Below the pieces are notes generated by a model that did not search any database, had not been told where the DNA came from, and saw only the letters and a program-made list of their open reading frames with translations. The position numbers and the translations under genes were made by a program. A stretch of DNA of 64,000 nt from Comamonas resistens (GTDB lineage Bacteria; Pseudomonadota; Gammaproteobacteria; Burkholderiales; Burkholderiaceae_C), in contig NZ_CP125947.1 in assembly GCF_030064165.1 (NCBI RefSeq), forward strand, positions 1,736,001 to 1,800,000, in the 5' to 3' direction. Below, in pieces: positions 32,550 through 42,440 of this stretch. The first letter of the stretch is position 1. Each line of letters starts with the position of its first letter.

Positions 32550-33635
32550 CTAACGGGCAGCAGGCAGATCGGCAATGGCCTGGGCCAGCAGGGCGATGGA
32601 GCGCGGCGCACAGCCTTCGGCATCATTGCTGATGGTCACAAAAGCGGGCTGCCCGGCGCCGGTGATTCCCTTGACGGTGCGGGCCAGCCACTGGCGGGTG
32701 TGCTGGTCTTCGCTGCGGATTTCGCAAAAGGGCTCGTGCTTTTTTTGCGCATCGGCATAGCCATAGGCGCCAAAGCTGCGGTTCAGGTTCCAGCGGCAGA
32801 CCAGCGGACCGGGCCATAGCGCACGCAGTATGGGCAGTTGCTCTTCGATGGGCGGCATCTTGCCGTGCAGGCCCAGGCAGAAGGTCGCGCCATGAGCCTT
32901 GAGCGTATCGACCAGGGCGGGGCCCAGCAGTTCCGGATCGCGCAACTCCACCGCCACAACCACCTGCGGATGCTCGGCCAGCGCCTGCCGCACGGCGGCC
33001 AGCATCAGGCCCAGCTTGCCGAAAACCAGACCGGGACGGCTCAGCAGCCCCCAGGGCAGGGGGCTGAGCTGGAATACCAGTACCGCCAGCCTGGAGCCCA
33101 GACCTTCGAGTGTGGGCTGGACAAAATGCTCGACAGCCAGGCGCGGGTCCAGAAAAGCCGGATTGTCTTCGCGTGGCTTGCCTTCCTCGGTGCGCACCTG
33201 GGCATCGGTCACGCCGGCAGGGCATTTGACGACGAAGCGAAAGTCCTCATCCACCTGGGCTGCAAACGCCGCGTACTGGCTGGTGGTCAGCGGCCGCCAG
33301 AAGGTGCGATCCACACAGATGGTGCGCAGCAGCGGGTGCTGGTGATAGGCGCTCAGGCCTTTCCTGGCCAGTACGTCCTTGGAGTAGGCTCCGTCCCAGA
33401 CCAAGCCCTCCCAGCCGGGATAGGACCAGGTCGAGGCACCCATATGCAGATTGGCAGGCAGCTGGGAAGCCAACTGCGCATATTGCATGGCCTGTGGGGC
33501 CAGGGCGATATCGCCGCGCCGGGGCTTGCGTGTCTGGAGTTCGGGCTCCGCGACTGGCTCAGGCAAGGTCTGTCCCGGGCTCGCCTTGAGCGGCGGCTCA
33601 TCGGCAAAGAAGTCGTCCTGGAACAGATCTGGCAT
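32550..33635 (-). CDS. DUF72 domain protein
   Basis: 361 residues. The DUF72 TIM-barrel-like fold is shown by MGASTWSYPGWEGLVW, TFWRPLTTSQYAAFAAQVDEDFRFVVKCPAGVT and VAVELRDPELLGPAL, and the C-terminal WNLNRSFGAYGYADAQ. No function is established for the family, which includes the YecE proteins. The acidic N-terminus (MPDLFQDDFFADEPPLKA) precedes the domain. Convergent with the hydrolase gene. Confidence 0.9.
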   Translation of the reverse strand: MPDLFQDDFFADEPPLKASPGQTLPEPVAEPELQTRKPRRGDIALAPQAMQYAQLASQLPANLHMGASTWSYPGWEGLVWDGAYSKDVLARKGLSAYHQHPLLRTICVDRTFWRPLTTSQYAAFAAQVDEDFRFVVKCPAGVTDAQVRTEEGKPREDNPAFLDPRLAVEHFVQPTLEGLGSRLAVLVFQLSPLPWGLLSRPGLVFGKLGLMLAAVRQALAEHPQVVVAVELRDPELLGPALVDTLKAHGATFCLGLHGKMPPIEEQLPILRALWPGPLVCRWNLNRSFGAYGYADAQKKHEPFCEIRSEDQHTRQWLARTVKGITGAGQPAFVTISNDAEGCAPRSIALLAQAIADLPAAR

Positions 33636-33680
33636 GGTGCCAAGGATTTTAATGAAATTGGCAGTTGGCGCTTATATGGC

Positions 33681-33702
33681 AAGCGCTGATAGCTATGAAA
33701 TC
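33681..33702 (-). repeat. TTTGATAGCTG/AGCGCTT family, partial copy
   Basis: Minus strand GATTTCATAGCTATCAGCG then CTT: a degenerate TTTsATAGCT plus TCAGCGCTT. It lies in the region upstream of tex. Confidence 0.45.
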
Positions 33703-33814
33703 CATAGTTTTTAAGCTTTGCTTGCACTTTGCCTGCCCATTCCGCCCGGTGTGGCGGCATGCGTATGGCAAACTCATTAGCTTTCTATATGGCACGCCGT
33801 GGGGCGAGTATCGA

Positions 33815-36205
33815 ATGCAAAAAATCATTGGTCAGATTGCTCAGGAACTGGATGTCAAGCCGCAGCAGGTCAGTGCGGCGGTGGAGCTGCTGGACGGCGG
33901 TGCCACGGTTCCGTTTGTGGCCCGCTACCGCAAGGAAGCCACGGGCGGGCTCGACGACACGCAGCTGCGCACGCTTCATGAACGCCTGACCTACCTGCGC
34001 GAGCTGGAAGACCGCCGCGTGACCGTGCTCAAGGCCATTGACGAGCAGGGCAAGCTGACCGATGCGCTGCGCCTGGCGATTGCCAGTGCGCCGACCAAGC
34101 AGGAGCTGGAAGACATCTACCTGCCGTTCAAGCAAAAGCGCCGCACCAAGGGCCAGATCGCCAAGGAGTTCGGCATCGAACCCCTGGCCGACAGGCTGTT
34201 CGCCGACCCCACGCTCGATCCGCACAAGGAGGCCGAGGCCTTCTGCAAGCCTGCCACCGTGCTGGATGACGGCAAACCCGGTCCTGACTTCAGCACCACC
34301 TTTGCCGTGCTGGACGGCGTACGCGACATCCTGTCCGAGCGCTGGGCCGAGGACCCGGCGCTGGTGCAGAAGCTGCGCGAATGGCTGTGGGATGAAGGCC
34401 TGCTCAAGTCCAAGAAGGTCGAGAGCAAGAACGAAAACGACCCCGAGGTCGCCAAGTTTCGCGACTACTTCGAGTACGACGAGCCCATTGGCCGCGTGCC
34501 CTCGCACCGTGCCCTGGCCGTGTTCCGTGGCCGTGCACTGGAGGTTCTCGAAGCCAAGCTGGTGCAACCTGTCGAGCCTGAACCGGGCCAACCCAGCCTC
34601 GCCGAGGGCAAGATCGCGCTGCACCTGGGCTGGAGCCACGCCAAGCGCGCGGCCGACGACCTGATCCGCAAATGCGTGGCCTGGACATGGCGCGTGAAGC
34701 TGAGCCTGTCCACCGAGCGCGACCTGTTCTCGCGCCTGCGCGAGGATGCTGAAAAGGTGGCCATCAAGGTCTTCGGCGACAACCTGCGCGACCTGCTGCT
34801 GGCCGCACCCGCGGGCCAGCGCGCCGTGATCGGCCTGGACCCCGGCATCCGCACCGGCGTCAAGGTGGCCGTGGTGGACAGCACCGGCAAGCTGGTGGAT
34901 ACGACCACCATCTACCCGCATGAGCCGCGCCGCGACTGGGACGGCTCGCTGGCCGTGCTCGCCCGTCTGGTGGAAAAGCACGATATCAATCTGATTGCCA
35001 TCGGTAACGGCACAGCCAGCCGCGAAACCGACAAGCTGGCGGCAGACCTGATCAAGATCGCGTCCAAGGCCGACAAGAAGATCGAGAAGGTGGTGGTCAG
35101 CGAGGCCGGTGCCTCGGTCTATTCGGCCAGTGAGTTTGCGGCGCAGGAAATGCCCGATATCGACGTAAGCCTGCGCGGTGCGGCATCGATTGCCCGTCGC
35201 CTGCAGGATCCGCTGGCCGAGCTGGTCAAGATCGACCCCAAGAGCATTGGCGTGGGCCAGTACCAGCACGATGTGAACCAGAGCGAGCTGGCCCGCCAAC
35301 TGGATGCCGTGGTCGAGGATTGCGTGAACTCCGTGGGCGTGGACTTGAACACCGCTTCTGCCCCGTTGCTGACGCGCGTTTCCGGCCTGTCGGGCTCGGT
35401 CGCCAAGTCGGTCGTGCGCTGGCGCGATGCCAATGGCTCGTTCAGGAACCGCAAGCAGTTGATGGACGTGGCGGGCCTCGGCGCCAAGACCTTCGAGCAG
35501 GCGGCGGGCTTTTTGCGCATACGCGGCGGCGACAACCCGCTGGACATGACCGGCGTGCATCCCGAGACCTACCCGGTGGTGGAGCAGATCATCGTCAAGA
35601 CCGGCAAGCCGATCGACCAGATCATGGGCCGCGGCGAGGTGCTCAAAAGCCTCAAGCCCGAGCAGTTTGCCGACGACAAATTCGGCGCCGTGACCATCAA
35701 GGACATCCTGGGCGAACTCGAGAAGCCGGGCCGCGATCCGCGCCCTGACTTCGTGGTGGCGCGCTTCAACGACGGTGTGGAAGACATCAAGGACCTCAAG
35801 GAAGGCATGACGCTGGAAGGCACGGTGAGCAACGTGGCCCAGTTCGGTGCCTTTGTGGACCTGGGCGTGCACCAGGACGGCCTGGTCCATGTGAGCCAGA
35901 TGAGCCACAAGTTCGTCGAGGACGCACGCGAGGTGGTCAAGACCGGCCAGATCGTCAAGGTCAAGGTGCTGGAAGTCGATGTGGAGCGCAAGCGCATCAG
36001 CCTGACCATGAAGCTCGATGCAGCGCCCGCAAGACGCGACGGCCCGCGCGACAACCGCTTCGAGGGCGCTGGCCGTGGCAACAGCTATGGCGGCAATCGT
36101 GGCGGTGGTCGGGACGGCTATGCGCAGCCTCAGCGTGGTAACCAGCCCACACAGCAAAATGCCATGGCTTCAGCTTTTGCCAAACTGCAGGGCCTGAAGA
36201 AATAA
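33815..36205 (+). CDS. tex: Tex family transcription accessory protein
   Basis: 796 residues from ATG 33815 (MQKIIGQIAQELDVKPQQV). N-terminal Tex helices with TVPFVARYRKEATGGLDD, a YqgF RNase-H-like domain starting AVIGLDPGIRTGVKVAVVD near residue 335, helix-hairpin-helix modules around DLNTASAPLLTRVSGLSGSVAKSVVRWRD, and an S1 domain (LEGTVSNVAQFGAFVDLGVHQDGLVHVSQMS). A Gly/Arg/Asn-rich tail follows. Tex binds RNA and affects transcription. Longer in-frame extension upstream is ignored. Confidence 0.95.
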   Translation: MQKIIGQIAQELDVKPQQVSAAVELLDGGATVPFVARYRKEATGGLDDTQLRTLHERLTYLRELEDRRVTVLKAIDEQGKLTDALRLAIASAPTKQELEDIYLPFKQKRRTKGQIAKEFGIEPLADRLFADPTLDPHKEAEAFCKPATVLDDGKPGPDFSTTFAVLDGVRDILSERWAEDPALVQKLREWLWDEGLLKSKKVESKNENDPEVAKFRDYFEYDEPIGRVPSHRALAVFRGRALEVLEAKLVQPVEPEPGQPSLAEGKIALHLGWSHAKRAADDLIRKCVAWTWRVKLSLSTERDLFSRLREDAEKVAIKVFGDNLRDLLLAAPAGQRAVIGLDPGIRTGVKVAVVDSTGKLVDTTTIYPHEPRRDWDGSLAVLARLVEKHDINLIAIGNGTASRETDKLAADLIKIASKADKKIEKVVVSEAGASVYSASEFAAQEMPDIDVSLRGAASIARRLQDPLAELVKIDPKSIGVGQYQHDVNQSELARQLDAVVEDCVNSVGVDLNTASAPLLTRVSGLSGSVAKSVVRWRDANGSFRNRKQLMDVAGLGAKTFEQAAGFLRIRGGDNPLDMTGVHPETYPVVEQIIVKTGKPIDQIMGRGEVLKSLKPEQFADDKFGAVTIKDILGELEKPGRDPRPDFVVARFNDGVEDIKDLKEGMTLEGTVSNVAQFGAFVDLGVHQDGLVHVSQMSHKFVEDAREVVKTGQIVKVKVLEVDVERKRISLTMKLDAAPARRDGPRDNRFEGAGRGNSYGGNRGGGRDGYAQPQRGNQPTQQNAMASAFAKLQGLKK

Positions 36206-36261
36206 TCTCTCCTTTGGTCGCCATACGAAAATATTGAAAGGCGACCTCCTGAGGAGAGGGA

Positions 36262-37506
36262 ATGCGAGGACAAAAAGGCCGGATTCTGCCGGCCATTGCT
36301 GTATTGCTGCTGGTGGCGTTTGTGGGCATGAAAATGACATCCCGAGGGTGGATGTCGCTCGACAAGCTCAAGGACAGGGTGGAAGCAGAGCGCCCCATGC
36401 CCCTGGTCTGGCCTCCGGCGCTCGCCGCTGCCGACGAAGGTTTTTGTCATACCGTCAAGCTCAATCTTGCGCAAATCGACAAAGCGCAGGAGGAGGGGCT
36501 GGCGGTGGACAAGAGTCGTCGCTGCATCAGCCGCACCACGATGGCTGAGTACGAGGCAGAAAAAGCCCGTCATGCGGCAGCCAGGCGTGCCAATGCTGCG
36601 CGACGCGAAGAGCAGGCGCAGATAGAAAAAACGGTGGAGCAGCAGATATCGACGGGGGCCATCACCTTGCAGAATCTGCTGCAGGCGCGTGCGGGACTGC
36701 AGACGCAGATCGTCACGGCGCTGCTGCCCAATGCTAGGACGGCCATCGCGCCCATGCCGCAGCCGCCCGCACAGTGGTTTGTACCCATGAGCTATGCCAG
36801 TGGCAATCTGCAGCTCAAAGCCTTTGTCACGCCCGATCCCGGTGGTGGACGCAAACTGCCGCTGATGGTGTGGCTGACCGGTGGGGACTCCAACACCCTG
36901 GGGGATTTCTGGACCGAAGGGGCGGCTGCGAATGACCAGAGCGCCGCGGCCTTTCGCAAGGCCGGCATGGCCATGCTGTTCCCTGCGCTGCGCGGCGGCA
37001 ACGACAACCCGGGGCAGCGCGAGTACTTCTGGGGCGAGGTGCAGGACGTGGCCGCGGCCATCCTGCAGGCAGCGCAGCTGCCTTATGTCGATGCTTCGCG
37101 CATCTATCTGGGTGGCCACAGCACAGGCGCTACGCTGGCACTGCTGACGGCAAGCGCGGGGCTGCCTGTACAGGGGGTGTTTGCTTTCGGTCCGGTGGAC
37201 GATATCAGCGGCTATGACTGGCCGGTGAAATGGGGGCAGTTGCCAGTCGAGGAGAGGCGGCTGCGCTCGCCCATGTACTGGCTGCATGGCATCAAGAGCC
37301 CGACCTGGATCATCGAGGGCAGCAAGCGACCCAGCAATATCAACAGTCTGGACAATCTTTGTGCTGTACGAAAATCGGAGCATGTGCACTGCGTTACCGT
37401 TCACGGGAGTGACCACTTTTCCGTGTTACAACCCATGACGCGCAGGATTGCCAGCCAGTTGGTCATGGGGCAGCCGGTGCAACTGCAAAGAGATGAAAAG
37501 CTATAG
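36262..37506 (+). CDS. Membrane-anchored alpha/beta hydrolase (esterase)
   Basis: 414 residues with an N-terminal membrane helix (PAIAVLLLVAFVGMKM). A short Cys-containing module (GFCHTVKLNLAQ ... RRCIS) and a Lys/Glu/Ala coiled coil (about 95-130) precede the hydrolase domain. The domain has LPLMVWLTGGDS as oxyanion region, nucleophile Ser287 in GGHSTGA, and His in HGSDHFSV. GAGAGGGA before the ATG is a strong ribosome site. Substrate unknown. The N-terminal coiled coil is unusual for this fold. Its end overlaps the HDOD gene. Confidence 0.8.
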   Translation: MRGQKGRILPAIAVLLLVAFVGMKMTSRGWMSLDKLKDRVEAERPMPLVWPPALAAADEGFCHTVKLNLAQIDKAQEEGLAVDKSRRCISRTTMAEYEAEKARHAAARRANAARREEQAQIEKTVEQQISTGAITLQNLLQARAGLQTQIVTALLPNARTAIAPMPQPPAQWFVPMSYASGNLQLKAFVTPDPGGGRKLPLMVWLTGGDSNTLGDFWTEGAAANDQSAAAFRKAGMAMLFPALRGGNDNPGQREYFWGEVQDVAAAILQAAQLPYVDASRIYLGGHSTGATLALLTASAGLPVQGVFAFGPVDDISGYDWPVKWGQLPVEERRLRSPMYWLHGIKSPTWIIEGSKRPSNINSLDNLCAVRKSEHVHCVTVHGSDHFSVLQPMTRRIASQLVMGQPVQLQRDEKL

Positions 37507-38428
37507 AACAGCGGGTGAGCCTGTCGCTGCGCAGCCTGCCCTGCCGCCCAAGGAAGAAGTGGCAGAGCGGTCTTCCGTACCGGGCGAGACTCGCACCAAA
37601 CCACTGCCGTTAGCTGCCGTGCTGGAGGCACAGTCCACGCTGCCCAGCCAGCCGCGGGCGCTTGCGCTGCTAGCTAGCGAGCTGCTCAGACCACAGCCGC
37701 ATATGCGCAGTCTGTCGCAGCTTTTTTCCATGGATCCTGTGCTTGCCGCCCGCTTGCTGGCCATGGCCAATGGCCCCGCGCATTTGATGCGCCAACGCGT
37801 GCACAGCATTCCCGAGGCGCTGGTCGTGCTCTCTCCCATGCAGCTGCGCCAGTTGCTGCACAAGGCCCGGCCCGGGGTGGATCGTCCTTCGGCCTCTGGC
37901 TGGCAGCTGGCATCGTTTTGGCGCTATAGCCTGGATACGGCTCGTCTGGCGCGTGCGCTGGCCATGTCGGTGCAATGCAATGCTTCGGCAGCCTATGCAC
38001 TGGGGCTGGTCCATGGCCTGGGTGAGCTGCTGCTGCAGCAGGCAGACCCGGGCACCGCGACCCGGCTGACCGAGCTGCTGGAGCCGCTGCACCCGCGCAG
38101 GCCTTTGGTGGAGATGCAACTGATGGGCTACTGCTCGGCCCAGATCTGCGCCCATCTGGCCAAGCAGTGGAGTCTTCCCTCCGTGCTGGCCGAAGCGCTG
38201 CAATATATGCACCAGCCGCTGCAGCAGCCGGTCTTCGAGCCTTTGACCGGGGTGTTGCATCTGGCCATGTGGCGGGCCGGTACGCGCGCCTTGGGATGGA
38301 GCGAGCGCCAGCTGGCGGTTTCGTTTCCCGCAGAAGTCGGGCTGGCGCTGGGCATGGATATCGACATGGTGTTGCGCCAGGCATCGATTGACTGGCATGC
38401 GGGCGGCGAGCCCGATGTGATTTTCTAG
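37493..38428 (+). CDS. HDOD domain protein
   Basis: 311 residues. The HDOD core runs from about 45 to 240: LPSQPRALALLASELLRPQPHMRSLSQLFSMDPVLAARLLAMANGP, then SIPEALVVLSPMQLRQLL, a pattern matching the HDOD helical fold related to HD domains but without a catalytic His-Asp pair. HDOD proteins act in signalling, often with c-di-GMP or chemotaxis proteins. The start chosen overlaps the upstream gene by 14 bases; no strong ribosome site is evident and coupling is likely. Confidence 0.88.
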   Translation: MKSYRTAGEPVAAQPALPPKEEVAERSSVPGETRTKPLPLAAVLEAQSTLPSQPRALALLASELLRPQPHMRSLSQLFSMDPVLAARLLAMANGPAHLMRQRVHSIPEALVVLSPMQLRQLLHKARPGVDRPSASGWQLASFWRYSLDTARLARALAMSVQCNASAAYALGLVHGLGELLLQQADPGTATRLTELLEPLHPRRPLVEMQLMGYCSAQICAHLAKQWSLPSVLAEALQYMHQPLQQPVFEPLTGVLHLAMWRAGTRALGWSERQLAVSFPAEVGLALGMDIDMVLRQASIDWHAGGEPDVIF

Positions 38429-38515
38429 GCCTTTTCAGCGATGGCGCCTGGATGATGGAGTCCGTGCCTGCTTAGGTGACAGGTGAAGATTCCCGCCATC
38501 AGCAACAATGTGCGC

Positions 38516-39628
38516 ATGACTTCTTCTCCGCGCAGCTTGCGCATCTATGCCGGCCCCAAGGCTCTGACCCATCTGCGCCAGAATGGATTGGCGCCTGAGG
38601 ATGTGCGTGTCATTCCTGCCGCAGCAGGCGGGCCCAAGGGCTTGATTCTGGGGCCGCTTGATCGCTTTATTTTCGGCCATTGGCTGGCGCGGAGCCGGCT
38701 GCCGGTCGACCTGGTGGGCGCCTCCATCGGAGCCTGGCGCATGGCGACGGCCTGTCTGGAGCAGCCCGTGCAGGCATTCGAGCGGCTGGAGAGCGACTAC
38801 ATCGCCCAGCGGTTTGATCCGCCCGCCGGGCAAAAGCGCACACCGGCCTGGCTGGTCAGTGAGCGGTTTGCACAGAGTCTGCAGGATTTCTATGGCGGCA
38901 GAGTGGCCGAGGTGCTGAACCACCCGCGCTACCGCCTGCATGTGGTGACTTCGCGTGGGCAAAAGCTGCTGGCGCGCGAATCGCGCTGGCGCACGCCGGT
39001 CGGCTACCTGGGCGCATTTGCCGCCAACGCGCTGCACAGGCCCGCCCTGGGGCGCTGGCTGGAGCGCGTGGTGTTTTCCACGGGTGAGAGCGGCTCTGTG
39101 CATGGACTGCCTTTTTCGGCGGGCGGCTTGCGCACGCGGCAGGTGAGCCTGAACGAGGCCAACTTCATGGATGCGGTGCGCGCCAGCTGCTCGATTCCCT
39201 TTGTGCTGCAGGCCGTGCACGATATCTCAGGCGCGCCGCGCGGGGCCTATTGGGATGGTGGCATTACCGACTATCACATGCACCTGGACTATGTGGCGTC
39301 GCAGGCCTCGGAGGGAAGCGGCGGCATCGTGCTTTATCCCCATTTCCAGAAAGCCGTGGTGCCGGGCTGGCTCGACAAGGGGCTGCGCTGGCGGCACAAG
39401 CCCAGCCGTTTTCTGGATGCCATGGTGGTTCTGGCCCCGGACCCCGCCTGGGTAGCAGGCCTGCCGCGTGGCAAGCTACCTGACCGCCATGACTTTGTGG
39501 ATTTCGGCAGCGACCATGACGCCCGGGCCGCAGCCTGGAATGCTGCAACTGCTGCCAGCCGGCAATTGGCCGATGAATTTGCGCAATGGCTGGAGCATCC
39601 GGATATGTCCCGGGTGGAGGCTTTGTAG
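38516..39628 (+). CDS. Patatin-like phospholipase family protein
   Basis: 370 residues from ATG 38516 (MTSSPRSLRIYAGPKAL). Nucleophile motif GASIGAWR (GxSxG) and the glycine-rich PAAAGGPKGL oxyanion loop match patatins; the catalytic Asp is in DGGITDYH (DG[GA]). A Ser-Asp dyad hydrolyses acyl esters, probably lipids. No signal peptide. The neighbours do not reveal the substrate. Confidence 0.85.
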   Translation: MTSSPRSLRIYAGPKALTHLRQNGLAPEDVRVIPAAAGGPKGLILGPLDRFIFGHWLARSRLPVDLVGASIGAWRMATACLEQPVQAFERLESDYIAQRFDPPAGQKRTPAWLVSERFAQSLQDFYGGRVAEVLNHPRYRLHVVTSRGQKLLARESRWRTPVGYLGAFAANALHRPALGRWLERVVFSTGESGSVHGLPFSAGGLRTRQVSLNEANFMDAVRASCSIPFVLQAVHDISGAPRGAYWDGGITDYHMHLDYVASQASEGSGGIVLYPHFQKAVVPGWLDKGLRWRHKPSRFLDAMVVLAPDPAWVAGLPRGKLPDRHDFVDFGSDHDARAAAWNAATAASRQLADEFAQWLEHPDMSRVEAL

Positions 39629-39708
39629 CCTGTTCTTCGTTGTGATGAGCAGTCGGCGCCTGCCGTGCGCAAATTTACGGTAAAAAACTGTACGCAATGC
39701 GCATGTTT

Positions 39709-39728
39709 CAAGCGCTTGCAGCTATCAA
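39709..39728 (-). repeat. TTTGATAGCTG/AGCGCTT family, short copy
   Basis: Minus strand TTGATAGCTGCAAGCGCTTG, the core motif without the second arm. It lies in the gap upstream of the AI-2E-type permease gene. Confidence 0.5.
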
Positions 39729-39815
39729 TATCCATTAGCCGAGAATTGCGGTGCAGGCTGTGCCGTCTCCCGGCTGCAAGCGTTGCAAGGCTCTCTCAAC
39801 ACCACAAGGCCGTTC

Positions 39816-42389
39816 ATGTCCCTGCCTCCACCCGACCACCACCACATCGGTCCCGATGATGCACAGGAGCCTGTGAAGCTGGGCGCGGTTGCTCCGGGCG
39901 AGCCTTATGCGCGGGCGCCGGTCGAAATTGAAGCGCTGAATCGCAAGCCCCAGTCGGGAGCGACCAGCTGGAGCGGCACCGAGCGACGGCGCAGCCCTGC
40001 CATGCCTGGCCTGGTGCAGCTGGGCGATATGGTGCCGGCGCTGCGCCTGCTGGTGGGCATGATGATCGCGAGCCTGGTGATCGCGGCCCTGTACTTTGGA
40101 CGGGAGATGCTGATTCCGCTGGCTCTGGCTTCGTTGCTGGGCTTTTTGCTGGATCCGGCCGTCTCGCGCCTCAAGCGCTGGGGCCTGCCACGGCTGGCTG
40201 CAGCCGTGGTGGTGGTGGCGCTGGCGCTGGGTGTGCTGGGAGGGCTTGGCATGTATCTGGGCAGCCAGGTGCAGCAGCTCAGCGCGGATCTGCCAACCTA
40301 CCAGTCCACCATCCGCGACAAGCTGCGTGGCCTGCGCAAAAAAGCCAATATGCCCAGCGCCTGGGATGGAGTCTTCAAAACCTATCACACCGTGGAAAAG
40401 GAGATGGTCAACACGGACGGCAAGCCAGCACGCGTGCAGAAGGTACAGATCGAGACCCCCGAGTCCAAGCCCACGACGCAGATGCTGCAATGGCTGAGCC
40501 GGATTGCCGAGCCGGTCACCACGGCCGGCATTGTGTTGCTTTTTGTGATCTTGATCCTGCTCGATCGCGACGAGCTCAGGGATAGGCTGCTGCGGCTGAT
40601 GGGCGGCAATCTGCATCTGGCCACCGATGCGCTGGACGAGGCCTCGCGGCGCATCGGCAAATATCTGCGCATGCAGTTCATCGTGAACCTGAGCTATGGC
40701 ATCCCGCTGGCTGCGGGCCTGTGGTTGATAGGCGTGCCCGGTGCCATTCTCTGGGGCGTGCTGGGGGCCATCATGCGCTTTGTGCCCTATGTGGGGCCCA
40801 TGCTGTCGGCCGTGTTTCCTCTGGCACTGGCTTTTGCCGTGGATCCCGGCTGGAATATGTTTCTCATGACGCTGGGCCTGATCTTGCTGCTGGAGCTGAT
40901 CAGCAACAACGTGATCGAGCCCTGGCTGTATGGCTCCAGCACGGGGCTGTCCACGCTTTCCATCATCGTGGCGGCCACTTTCTGGACGGCGCTGTGGGGT
41001 CCCATTGGACTGATTCTGTCCACGCCGCTGACGGTCTGCCTGCTGGTGATGGGGCGCAATATTCCGTCGCTCAAATTCATAGAGATCCTGCTGGGCAGCG
41101 AACCCGTGCTGGGTCCGCAGCAGCGCCTGTATCAGCGGCTGCTCGCCGATGACAGCGACGACGCCGTCAGCACGGCCCTGGAGACGGTGGAGCAGGGCCT
41201 GCCCGTTAGGCCAGGCCAGCAGGACAAGGCCAATGCCGTGAGCAATTTCTATGACGAGGTGGCGATTCCTGCGCTGCGCATTGCCACGCAGCAGCATCTG
41301 GAGACGGCCACGGCCGAGCATAGGCTGCGCCTGTCCAGCGGCATGGATGCGCTGCTGGAAGAGCTGCAGGAGCATTACCCCGTGAGCAATGAGCCGCAGC
41401 CGGACGCAGCGGGCAAGCCGCGCAGGCGCTTGCGCATTCACAGTGCTGGCGCGCGCTGGGAAGTCGATACGCTGGCGGCAGCGATGGTGGCCCATGTCGA
41501 GGGGCTGTATGGCCATGAGGTCAGCAGCTCCGACTGGGCGCTGGCCACGCAGACCCATCTGGGGCTGCGCAGCAGCCATGGCCTGCCTGCCGACAAGGAC
41601 TGGCGGCAGGCCATGCAATATACCGATCTGCTGGTGCTGTCCATGTTCAACAGCCAGCCGCAAAGCATGGCACGCCGTCTGGTGCGTCGCATGCAGCGGC
41701 GCTGGCCCGATGTGCCTATCGTGCTGGCGCTGTTCAATGCACCGACGGCGGCGGCGGATCCCGGCTTTGCAGCCAGGTGCGGGGCACAAGCCTGCGTGAC
41801 CAGCATGCATGAGCTGCATCTGTGGGTGGAGGCCTTGCAGGCCGAGGAGCTCAGTGAAGGGGTGATTGCCGCGCCTGTGTCCGAAGACGATGCGGCCAGG
41901 GTGCAGTGCCTGCATGACAGCGGCGTCATGGATGAGGCGCTGACGCCGCTGTACCGGGACACGGTGCAAAAGGCGATCAATGCTTTCAACACGCGCTGGG
42001 CCCAGGTCTCCTGGGTGGATGCTCAGCATGTCTACGCCCCCGGCAGCCTGCTCGTGCTGCAGACCGAGGGCGACCACGGCGCGGGCATGGCACGCGAGCA
42101 GAGCATCTGTTCCTACGTGGTCTACCAGGCGGAGCTGGTCGTGATCGGTGATATCGCTCGCGACCCGCGCTTTTCAGGCAATCCGAACCTGCAGCAAAAG
42201 CAGGTGCGCTTCTATGCCGGTGCACCGCTGATCGATCGCAAAGGATATGTGCTGGGCTGCTTTGCCATCATGGATGACCAGCCACGCAATATGTCCGATG
42301 ACGATATGGCGCTGCTCAGCAATATGGCGGAGCAGCTGATGCAGGACATTCGCGAGACGCGCAGGCAGGGCCATGCAGACAAGGAGTGA
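39816..42389 (+). CDS. AI-2E/PerM family permease with response and GAF-like C-terminus
   Basis: 857 residues from ATG 39816. Residues about 85-430 are an AI-2E exporter-type (DUF20) permease with hydrophobic segments and the family block NNVIEPWLYGSSTGLSTLSIIVAATFWTALWGPIGLILSTPLTV. After a linker, residues about 540-680 resemble a response-receiver/B12-like alpha/beta domain (RRRLRIHSAGARWEVDTLAAAMVA). The last 150 residues fit a GAF domain (INAFNTRWAQVSWVDAQHVY ... RFYAGAPLIDRKGYVLGCFAIMDD). The fusion suggests a signal-regulated transporter. Its substrate is unknown. Confidence 0.8.
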   Translation: MSLPPPDHHHIGPDDAQEPVKLGAVAPGEPYARAPVEIEALNRKPQSGATSWSGTERRRSPAMPGLVQLGDMVPALRLLVGMMIASLVIAALYFGREMLIPLALASLLGFLLDPAVSRLKRWGLPRLAAAVVVVALALGVLGGLGMYLGSQVQQLSADLPTYQSTIRDKLRGLRKKANMPSAWDGVFKTYHTVEKEMVNTDGKPARVQKVQIETPESKPTTQMLQWLSRIAEPVTTAGIVLLFVILILLDRDELRDRLLRLMGGNLHLATDALDEASRRIGKYLRMQFIVNLSYGIPLAAGLWLIGVPGAILWGVLGAIMRFVPYVGPMLSAVFPLALAFAVDPGWNMFLMTLGLILLLELISNNVIEPWLYGSSTGLSTLSIIVAATFWTALWGPIGLILSTPLTVCLLVMGRNIPSLKFIEILLGSEPVLGPQQRLYQRLLADDSDDAVSTALETVEQGLPVRPGQQDKANAVSNFYDEVAIPALRIATQQHLETATAEHRLRLSSGMDALLEELQEHYPVSNEPQPDAAGKPRRRLRIHSAGARWEVDTLAAAMVAHVEGLYGHEVSSSDWALATQTHLGLRSSHGLPADKDWRQAMQYTDLLVLSMFNSQPQSMARRLVRRMQRRWPDVPIVLALFNAPTAAADPGFAARCGAQACVTSMHELHLWVEALQAEELSEGVIAAPVSEDDAARVQCLHDSGVMDEALTPLYRDTVQKAINAFNTRWAQVSWVDAQHVYAPGSLLVLQTEGDHGAGMAREQSICSYVVYQAELVVIGDIARDPRFSGNPNLQQKQVRFYAGAPLIDRKGYVLGCFAIMDDQPRNMSDDDMALLSNMAEQLMQDIRETRRQGHADKE

Positions 42390-42440
42390 GTCTGCATGAA
42401 TCAAAGCCTGCCGCACAAGCGTTTGCGCAGCAGGCTTTTT

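Noticed and set aside
33785..36157. 790-codon open frame antisense to tex
   Set aside because: Long antisense frames are expected in GC-rich genes; this lacks a ribosome site and family features, while the tex protein is strongly conserved.
39735..42077. 780-codon open frame antisense to the AI-2E-type permease
   Set aside because: Composition (His/Gln/Arg-rich) is typical of an antisense artefact and the sense protein has clear domains.
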